From Vagococcus elongatus (GTDB taxonomy: Bacteria; Bacillota; Bacilli; Lactobacillales; Vagococcaceae): a DNA stretch of 64,000 nucleotides. Numbering within the stretch: the first letter of the stretch is position 1; each line of letters opens with the position of its first letter. The translations under genes and the position numbers were made by a program. The stretch lies in contig NZ_NGKA01000009.1 in the NCBI RefSeq assembly GCF_003987645.1, positions 48,763 to 112,762 on the forward strand, read 5' to 3'. The notes below the pieces were generated by a model. That model ran no database searches and was not told the DNA's origin. It saw only the letters and a list, made by a program, of their open reading frames with translations. Below, one piece after another: positions 58,261 through 64,000 of the stretch.

Positions 58261-58639
58261 ACTTTTTTTAACGGAAGTGATGGCATAGTATGGATAAATC
58301 GTAAGTGGTGGCAGTGAAATACAGGAAAAAGGCAATTTAAAACTGTCGGTTTTACTACGTTTTTTCTGTTTTTTTAGTCCGTAGGAAATGGAAGCTCAAG
58401 GCGAGAAAAAATACGCGAGAAAGAGAGGGTCTAACCGATCAACGAAATTAAATCAAACTATGCTGCATTAGCGAGGAGGTACGTACTTAACATTCTTAAT
58501 CTACGGAACGCCCCCACCTATAATTCAACTGCTGACTTTCAAACTATTTCATAAGAAAATCTTAGAATTATCTTAAATAGTACTAAGGACTGATAGTCAT
58601 CCTGTCATCATGTTGTATAATCACTTCAGGAGGGATAAT
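58261..58639. other. Intergenic region without a supported gene
   Basis: About 380 bp. A GAGGAGGT (near 58472) looks like a ribosome-binding site but leads to no reading frame. A TATAAT (58613-58618) only 22 bp ahead of the next start would leave a very short leader for the DUF1002-type gene. Confidence 0.35.
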
Positions 58640-59644
58640 ATGAAATCTATGAAAAACCTTTTAATCAGCGGGGCATTGGCAGCAGGTTTGCTGTTTAATA
58701 CTAGCGTTGCATCAGCAGCCGACAATCAAACAAAGGCAAAAAATGAAGGCTGGGACGTCCCAAGTGCGGCTTTAGGTAACGGCTTAACCAGTGATGAGCG
58801 CCTTAAAACTCTGGAACTTTTGGGTGTTAAAGAAAATGACTCTTTCAATGAATTTACCGTGAACGGTGATGATCTTGTAAAATATGTAACGGATGTACCG
58901 GAATTTACTAGTGCGTCATTGGCATACAGTAGTGCCTTTATTGTACGGACCAAAGATAATTCAGGAGTCAATGTTGAAATCGTGACGCCAAAAAACATTA
59001 CGGCGCGGACGGAAGCTAATTACCGGAATGCGGCGATTACTTCAGGAGTTTATGATGCAGACATTAGAATCGCCAGCGTGCGCGTGATGGACGGCAGTGG
59101 TGCCTTGGCAGGTATCTACAAAATATATGACGAAGTAGACCCGGCTGCCAGCGAGGCAGAAAAACAGGAACGTGCCGCCAGCCGTGATGTTGCTCAAAAA
59201 GAAAGTGCTGTGACAGCTGAAATTACTCGGGCAAACGAAGGGGAAGAAAACTTTTCAGATGAAAATCTAGCAGTGGCGATGGCTGATATCAAGCTGGAGT
59301 TGCAAAAAATTAATGAAAAGCTGGATAAACTCAGCGAAGCCGAAGTGAGACAGGAAATCACTCAAATCGTTCAGGTAGAACTTCAAAATCAGGGGCTATC
59401 AGAAGTCGTAACGCCAGAACAACAGGATAAAATCGTGGACACCATGATTGCTTTCCAAAACTCTCCTTCCATTGATAACGAAAATCTTCAAACCCAGTTG
59501 GGGGAGTTAAAAGACGATATCATGAAAAACGGGCAAGAGTTCTTGGATAATGCCAAAGAAAAACTAACCAGTGAAGAAGCACAAGGCTTTTTCAGCAGCC
59601 TTTGGGATAGAATCAGCAGCTTTTTCAGTAATTTATTCAGTTAA
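58640..59644 (+). CDS. Secreted DUF1002-family protein
   Basis: A 334-residue protein with a Sec signal peptide (MKSMKNLLISGALAAGLL, cleavage predicted after ASA near residue 26) and no lipobox or wall anchor. The DUF1002 region (about residues 30-260) includes ALGNGLTSDERLKTLELLGV, SSAFIVRTKDNSGVNVEIVTP and an Ala/Glu-rich helical part with a probable coiled coil (IKLELQKINEKLDKLSEAEV, residues about 215-234). The C-terminus is amphipathic (LWDRISSFFSNLFS) and may touch the membrane. The ATG at 58640 follows AGGAGGG. The biochemical role of DUF1002 is not known to me. Confidence 0.78.
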   Translation: MKSMKNLLISGALAAGLLFNTSVASAADNQTKAKNEGWDVPSAALGNGLTSDERLKTLELLGVKENDSFNEFTVNGDDLVKYVTDVPEFTSASLAYSSAFIVRTKDNSGVNVEIVTPKNITARTEANYRNAAITSGVYDADIRIASVRVMDGSGALAGIYKIYDEVDPAASEAEKQERAASRDVAQKESAVTAEITRANEGEENFSDENLAVAMADIKLELQKINEKLDKLSEAEVRQEITQIVQVELQNQGLSEVVTPEQQDKIVDTMIAFQNSPSIDNENLQTQLGELKDDIMKNGQEFLDNAKEKLTSEEAQGFFSSLWDRISSFFSNLFS

Positions 59645-59656
59645 AACTTTTATTAG

Positions 59657-59702
59657 AACTGAGACACAAACCTTTTCAGTAAGGATTGCGTCTCGGTTTT
59701 TT
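59657..59702 (+). terminator. Intrinsic terminator after the DUF1002-type gene
   Basis: The imperfect stem GAGACACAAACCTT / AAGGATTGCGTCTC (59661-59674 with 59681-59694) is followed by GGTTTTTTAG. Confidence 0.8.
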
Positions 59703-59989
59703 AGTGTGATAAAATGTGCCGTCACTTTAGTTTTGATAAATGTAAACCATAATTTTGTTTCTGGTTAGCAATTATATGAAACTAAGTTAAGCTTTTCAGA
59801 TTTTCTATAAAAATCATTGTGTGGACTGAAGAAAAATTATTTCACAGGTAATTTTTATTTGGAGTTTGGTACATTTTCAATCATTTAAGATTTGAGTTTC
59901 AAGTGATGAAAGAACTAAGAAAAACGGAGATGGCTATTATTGATGATGATAAAAAACTAGTGAAAAGAGGGGGTTACATATAAAAAAAA
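59703..59989. other. Intergenic region without a supported gene
   Basis: AT-rich, no RBS-linked frame. Its right end carries TGAAAAGAGGGGGTTAC (59961-59977), a near copy of the GTGAAAAGATGGGGGGTAC at the terminator that follows. Confidence 0.35.
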
Positions 59990-60037
59990 CGACTGTGAAA
60001 AGATGGGGGGTACCCTCTTTTCACAGCCGCAATTTTT
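59990..60037. terminator. Terminator of the LPXTG surface-protein gene (bidirectional form)
   Basis: The stem CGACTGTGAAAAGA / TCTTTTCACAGCCG (59990-60003 with 60016-60029) has A tracts on the left and T tracts on the right, so on the minus strand it ends with TTTTTTTT. Confidence 0.8.
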
Positions 60038-60123
60038 TGTATACAGTAGAAATAATGTTGGATTATCTTTATCTCGCTCTATCTTAACAGTTGAATGGTC
60101 ATTTTTTAATTATTGTGGTCACA

Positions 60124-61383
60124 TTAATATTTTCTTTTTCGACTGATATTAGTTTTCCATAATGAGGCTCCGGTGATGGCACTCAACAATCCACCTAGGG
60201 CTGAATAGCCGATAGCAGAGGCTGCACCAGTTTGTGGCAATTTTTTGACCACAGGCTTGTTTGTTTTTTTGTCTTTTGCGATAGGAGTTGGTTTCCCATC
60301 GGGAGCTGGGGTGTCAGGTTTTTGTTCTACTGGGTCAGCAGGATTCGCAGGGTTGATAGGGTCCGCAGGGTCGATAGGATCAACAGGGTCCGCAGGATCG
60401 ATAGGATCAACAGGGTCCACAGGGTCGACAGGATCCACAGGGTCGACAGGATCCACAGGGTCCACGGGATCGACAGGATCCACAGGGTCCACGGGATCAA
60501 CGGGATCGACAGGGTCAACGGGATCAACGGGATCAACGGGATCCACAGGGTCCACGGGATCCACAGGGTCCACAGGATCAACCGGCTCCGCAACGAATTC
60601 GCCCCACCGTATTTCGTTTATGGAGTCGCTGCCTAAGCCGCTATTCAAGATGATGATATTCGTCCCATCTTCAGCTTTCACTACAGTAATAGTATATTTT
60701 AAAATAATTGTCTGATTGCCATTTTTTTCCTGAACGAAAAGAGTGAATTCTCCAGCTGGCACACTTCCCTCGGCAACGATGGTCCAATCTTTATTATCTT
60801 GAATTTTGAGAGTAATACTCCAATCTTCCCCGCTAAACATTTTTGTTTGAGCTCCTTGACCATTTGATGTATGTTTTGGCAAACCGTCAGCATCAGACAC
60901 ATTCCCCCAGCCGTTTCCAACTTGCACACCTTCTGATTTTTCGAAATTAACACTAGTCGCTGCCACAGTGACATCCTCTACGGTTGGCTGAATGTCGTTG
61001 TTCTCAACAGTTGCTGGTTGTTCCTCGTTGGCAACATCAACCTCTGCGGGATCTGCTTCTGATGTTTCGGCCGTATGGGTTTCGGTTTCAGTCGGTGTTG
61101 GTACAGATTCAACGGGGGCAACTTCAGGGATAGATGTTTCTTGCGTCACAGTTTCTTCAGTCGCCGTTTCGATCGGCATTTCTTCGCTCGTTTCAGAGGC
61201 AAATGCTTCAGTATCATTGAAAGCAGGTATTTGGTCTTCATTGCTTAGTGTTTCAGCTGCGGCGACACCTGTATTAGCAAGCAACAAACTGACTATCAAA
61301 CCTCTTGAAAGTAGGACAAGATATCTGGATTTGGGATTTTTTTTGTTAAAATTTACTGTTTTTTTAAAATTATTTTTTCTCAT
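60124..61383 (-). CDS. LPXTG-anchored surface protein with Asp-Pro-Val repeat spacer
   Basis: A 419-residue wall-anchored protein. Order: a long basic signal peptide (hydrophobic [15 protein letters not shown] near residues 29-43), an acidic Thr/Glu/Pro-rich region (about 45-145), a globular domain of about 125 residues ([17 protein letters not shown] to INEIRWGEF) that I cannot assign, then some 28 Pro-Val-Asp-type tripeptides, a Lys/Pro segment and a sortase signal LPQTG with hydrophobic helix and RKRKY tail. Sortase A would link it to peptidoglycan, with the rigid repeats projecting the domain. ATG at 61383 (or 61386) follows GAGGAGG. It is probably an adhesin or ligand-binding protein. 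Confidence 0.82.
   Translation of the reverse strand: MRKNNFKKTVNFNKKNPKSRYLVLLSRGLIVSLLLANTGVAAAETLSNEDQIPAFNDTEAFASETSEEMPIETATEETVTQETSIPEVAPVESVPTPTETETHTAETSEADPAEVDVANEEQPATVENNDIQPTVEDVTVAATSVNFEKSEGVQVGNGWGNVSDADGLPKHTSNGQGAQTKMFSGEDWSITLKIQDNKDWTIVAEGSVPAGEFTLFVQEKNGNQTIILKYTITVVKAEDGTNIIILNSGLGSDSINEIRWGEFVAEPVDPVDPVDPVDPVDPVDPVDPVDPVDPVDPVDPVDPVDPVDPVDPVDPVDPVDPVDPVDPIDPADPVDPIDPADPINPANPADPVEQKPDTPAPDGKPTPIAKDKKTNKPVVKKLPQTGAASAIGYSALGGLLSAITGASLWKTNISRKRKY
60330..60588 (-). repeat. Tandem 9-bp repeats encoding (Pro-Val-Asp)n wall spacer
   Basis: Units of the type GGATCCACA / GGGTCCACG / GGATCAACG (plus strand) repeat in frame for about 260 bp. The copies are near-identical in the middle and diverge to Ile-Asp-Pro-Ala and Asn-Pro-Ala towards the C-terminal side. 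Such arrays change length readily by slippage or recombination. Confidence 0.9.
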
Positions 61384-62409
61384 CATAAGAGCCTCCTCGG
61401 TTTTAAAAACGCTTTTCTTCATTGTGAAAAGTGTACGATTGATATTTTTTCTGGTATTCCCCCTTTCGCACGGGATTCCTGCGCCAGTCAACTATTAGAA
61501 AATCGTCAAAAGGTTACGGTTTTAAACACAGCAGCTTAACCAAGTGAGCGATAATCACAGGAGATATTTTTTGTTCTTGGGATTTTTTTGAGAAGAACTG
61601 ATAGCTACTTTAATTTGCCCCCATTAGTGAACACCGTTCTGTCTGATTGGTAGTCAGAGTGAATTTACCCAAGAAAGAAGAACCGTAAAACTTTTTTAGT
61701 TATGATTTCTTTATTGTTAAAAGAGATAAAATAACACGATTTAAAATAAATTTAGTTTTATTTAATGGATTATATAGAGATTATTTATTCAAGTCAACTG
61801 ATAACAACTTGTTATTAAAATAACGAATATAGTGTTGCTTCGCTGTTCTGATTATCAACAATTAGTAGCTAAAAATGGTTTTTAAAAGACAAGTAAAATA
61901 GTCAGCGTCAGCTAACTCGTAACATTTATAGTTATTTATATATTAGAAGCATTTATGATTAAATGACGATGATATTTATGGAGAAACAACCAAAAAAATA
62001 AATATTTATTGATAATATTTATAAAGAGGGATATGTTTTATGAAATTTCAAAATAAGGCAAGTATATGGGTGTATGAAGAAATAAAATAACGATTATTTG
62101 GTGAGTTGTTAATAAGTAGCTGACACCATAGAAAGGTCAGCAGCTTATAAAAAATTTAAATTTAATCATTTTTGAAGTACATACGATGAAGAGAGGTTGC
62201 AAGAGTTTGAGGAAATTTGGGATGATGATGCGATTATTTTAAAGGAAACGGAAAAGGATAATAAAAAATAAACATATAAAATTAGCAACACTCATCACGC
62301 TTGAGGAATGAGTTCATGAGGGGGAAATTTTACTAGAGAAATTTTCTTGAAATAAGCGTATGATAGACAGTAACGATGAAAATTTTAAAGTATTAGAAAG
62401 TGATGACTC
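61384..62409. other. Long AT-rich intergenic region with decayed coding fragments
   Basis: About one kilobase with no complete gene. It contains the upstream region of the LPXTG gene (61384-61500), a stretch of very AT-rich sequence (61680-62030), two short coding remnants (listed separately), and the upstream region of mnmH. Confidence 0.5.
62041..62271 (+). pseudogene. Probable decayed small gene (two fragments)
   Basis: An ATG at 62041, behind AGAGGGATATG, opens a 16-codon frame (MKFQNKASIWVYEEIK) ending at 62091. Further on, frame 62176-62271 encodes an acidic 31-residue C-terminal-like segment (DEERLQEFEEIWDDDA...) ending in a natural stop. Both look coding in composition and are separated by stops and frame changes, as in a gene ruined by several mutations. 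The ancestral function is unknown. Confidence 0.3.
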
Positions 62410-63450
62410 ATGAAACCAACGGTAACATATGAAGAAGTAATCAAGACAAGTGAAAACAAGCGTATTGGATTTGTAGATGTTCGCAGCCCCAGTGAATTTC
62501 AGAAGTCCACTATTCCCGGAGCAGTCAATATCCCCGTGTTGGATGATGACGCGCGGAAAAAAGTCGGCGAATTATATACGAATGGACAAATAGATGAAGC
62601 AAAACAGTTTGGTGTGTCTTACACCTCCCAACATCTTCCAGAGATGTTCGCTAGTTATCAAAAATTGTTGACCAATTATGATGAATTAGCCATTTTTTGC
62701 AGTCGAGGCGGAATGCGTTCCGGAACGATTTTTTCTTTGCTGAAGGCGCTTGGTCTGCCGGTAAGCCGGATAAGAGGCGGGTATAAAGCTTATCGCCAAT
62801 ATATTGTTCATCATTTGGACGAACAGTTAGCGAAAGCAAAATTTATCACTCTTTATGGATTTTCTGGCAGCGGAAAAACTGAGATATTACAGGATTTATC
62901 CGCTCAAGGAGCCAAAATTTTAGATATAGAAGGGTGTGCTAATCACCGGGGCTCGTTGTTGGGAAGTGTGGGCTTATCTGAACCTCATTCGCAAAAAATG
63001 TTTGAGAGTCTGTTGTTTGAAGCTGGCCGCTCATGGCAAAATGGCGAAGTTGTCTTCGTTGAAGGGGAGAGTCGGCGGATTGGGAAAGTTGTGATGCCTT
63101 CGAGTCTAGCTGATGCCATACAGCAGGGGAAGAAAATATTTATCAACGCCTCATTGGACTACCGGGTAGCGCAGATATGCCGAGAGTATGTTGACAAAGC
63201 AGAGTTGGCTGAGCTGATAGATGCACTTGATAACTTAAAAAAAGTAATCAATGAAAGTCGCGTGAGCCAATTGCAAGCACAACTAAGGGCAGGGGAGACG
63301 GAAGCAGTCATTGAAACTTTGCTGACTGCTTATTACGATCCTCGTTACAGTTATCGCAAAAAAAATTATGATTACTCGTTTACTAATCTAAACGCGCCAG
63401 ACACAGCTAAGGCAATCCTCAAATGGCAGATGGAAACAAGCGGTGAGTAA
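62410..63450 (+). CDS. mnmH: tRNA 2-selenouridine synthase (MnmH / SelU / YbbB)
   Basis: A 346-residue enzyme with an N-terminal rhodanese domain (FVDVRSPSEF at 21-30, active-site CSRGGMRS with Cys97) and a P-loop domain (GFSGSGKT, 150-157). It first geranylates 2-thiouridine at the tRNA wobble position and then replaces it with selenium from selenophosphate. All key residues are present. The ATG at 62410 follows a weak GAAAGTGATG. It is usually linked to selD, which is not in this window. It stands alone beside an insertion sequence. Confidence 0.92.
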   Translation: MKPTVTYEEVIKTSENKRIGFVDVRSPSEFQKSTIPGAVNIPVLDDDARKKVGELYTNGQIDEAKQFGVSYTSQHLPEMFASYQKLLTNYDELAIFCSRGGMRSGTIFSLLKALGLPVSRIRGGYKAYRQYIVHHLDEQLAKAKFITLYGFSGSGKTEILQDLSAQGAKILDIEGCANHRGSLLGSVGLSEPHSQKMFESLLFEAGRSWQNGEVVFVEGESRRIGKVVMPSSLADAIQQGKKIFINASLDYRVAQICREYVDKAELAELIDALDNLKKVINESRVSQLQAQLRAGETEAVIETLLTAYYDPRYSYRKKNYDYSFTNLNAPDTAKAILKWQMETSGE

Positions 63451-63640
63451 TAGACAATGGCAGAGTGGCGGTACATTTAATCTGTCTGTTGTTATTAAAA
63501 AGAGGCCAGCTATCGCCAATTGTAAAATTAAGCTAGACAACTAAAAAAGTCATTTGTGCTACACTCAAAATAGTGGTTGTATAATTTTTGGTGTGGATGA
63601 AGAAATTCATTCACACCTATTTTGTTATAAAAAAATAGAA
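63451..63640. other. Intergenic region leading into the insertion sequence
   Basis: It contains a hairpin GGTGTGGATGAA / TTCATTCACACC (about 63588-63618, one mismatch), whose downstream position suggests it lies within or at the left end of the ISL3-type element. The exact IS terminus cannot be fixed without its other end. Confidence 0.4.
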
Positions 63641-63641
63641 A

Positions 63642-63703
63642 CATATGAATTTTCCAGTTAGAATAAAATTGGCATCACCCATTCAGAAAGGAAAATTCAT
63701 ATG
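63642..63703 (+). promoter_or_regulatory. 14-bp inverted repeat that can hide the transposase start
   Basis: CATATGAATTTTCC (63642-63655) and GGAAAATTCATATG (63690-63703) are perfect inverted copies with a 34-base loop. The second arm covers the end of the AAAGGAAAA ribosome-binding site and the ATG of the transposase. A transcript entering from upstream would fold and block translation, while one starting inside the element would not. Confidence 0.7.
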
Positions 63704-64000
63704 TCTCATCATCATCGTATCCGAACCTCATTAAATTTAGAAGATGAAAATATCACTTTTGAAAAAGAATTTTGTCAGGAGGTTGATATAAAGGGGCTTA
63801 CCAGCCTGCTTTATTTTGCCACTCTTAGCTATACGCCCACTCATTGTCCCAACTGTGGGGGCATTAATGAAGTTTTTCTATCGTTAAACACGGGTTCTTA
63901 ACCTCGCGGTTAAAATGGTTGAGTTCTTCCCATCAACCTACATTCATTCAATTGAAAAAACAACGCTTTTTTTGCCGTGACTGTCAAACGACTTTTGTTG
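63701..64000 (+). pseudogene. ISL3-family transposase N-terminus, frameshifted and cut by window edge
   Basis: The frame from ATG 63701 reads an ISL3-type N-terminal region, with the first half of its zinc-binding motif (THCPNCGG), but hits TAA at 63899-63901. Continuing in the minus-one frame from about 63873 gives VKHGFLTSRLKW, QLKKQRFFCRDCQTTFV, exactly the expected second zinc half, to the window end. The slip coincides with a run of five T (63873-63877). It is therefore a one-base frameshift, a programmed minus-one shift, or a sequencing error. Confidence 0.75.

Larger units (their letters stand above)
63560..64000 (+). mobile_element. ISL3-family insertion sequence, left part, truncated by window end
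   Basis: Inferred from the transposase N-terminus and the hairpins ahead of it. The left boundary is approximate, and the right part lies outside the window. Confidence 0.65.

Noticed and set aside
60330..60588. CRISPR-like repeat array
   Set aside because: The unit is 9 bp with no spacers, stays in frame and encodes a tripeptide repeat.
60245..60715. Plus-strand frame of Gly-Ser-Thr repeats, collagen-like in look
   Set aside because: It is the complement of the Pro-Val-Asp codon array in the LPXTG gene; the opposite strand has signal peptide, sorting signal, RBS and terminator.

Overview
The window looks like a chromosomal segment of a low-GC Lactobacillales bacterium, most likely Enterococcaceae (Enterococcus or Vagococcus type). 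Four points support this. There is a Firmicutes-order S10/spc/alpha ribosomal superoperon with a four-cysteine zinc S14. A Met T-box controls metQNI. The order nucleoside salvage, gpmA/rpiA, rpsL-rpsG-fusA-tuf, S10 operon is one I recall from enterococci. There is also an LPQTG wall-anchored protein. The assignment is from gene content and recalled synteny, not from a database search.

Layout. 1-2.9 kb: a gene end, a lipoprotein, an APH-fold kinase-like protein and a small DUF1801/frataxin-like protein. 3.0-10.1 kb: a flavin-based extracellular electron transfer (EET) locus arranged as two divergent units, dmkB-eetB-ndh2 leftward and pplA-fmnB-dmkA rightward; eetA is not visible. 10.1-14.6 kb: birA, a possible small membrane peptide, and an ABC importer (ATPase, permease, lipoprotein). 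Ahead of the importer lies a leader with an apparent 20-codon Phe/Tyr-rich peptide and an intrinsic terminator. 14.6-15.7 kb: a MerR regulator with a predicted two-helix membrane tail, with a 17-bp direct repeat on each side. 15.7-26.3 kb: a LacI regulator and nucleoside uptake and salvage genes (pdp, cdd, bmpA, nupABC, deoB, punA, deoD). 26.4-29.0 kb: an iron alcohol dehydrogenase, gpmA and rpiA.

29.4-53.4 kb is the translation core: rpsL-rpsG-fusA-tuf, then rpsJ through rplQ with secY, adk, infA, rpmJ and rpoA, then the ECF energizing module ecfA1-ecfA2-ecfT, truA, and rplM-rpsI behind a promoter and an L13-leader-like RNA. 53.8-64 kb is accessory: a DUF6933-type protein, hairpin clusters resembling insertion-sequence ends, the Met T-box plus metQNI, a secreted DUF1002-type protein, an LPXTG surface protein with a long Asp-Pro-Val spacer, decayed coding remnants, mnmH (tRNA 2-selenouridine synthase), and the 5' end of a frameshifted ISL3-family transposase cut by the window edge.

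How the parts fit. In the EET locus Ndh2 would pass electrons from NADH to a demethylmenaquinone made with DmkA and DmkB. PplA, flavinylated by FmnB, would carry them outward, and EetB probably serves flavin supply. The nucleoside cluster imports nucleosides, splits them to bases and pentose phosphate, and feeds glycolysis. The most unusual regulatory signals are the aromatic leader peptide upstream of the ABC importer and the membrane-tailed MerR regulator with a 19-bp-spacer promoter.
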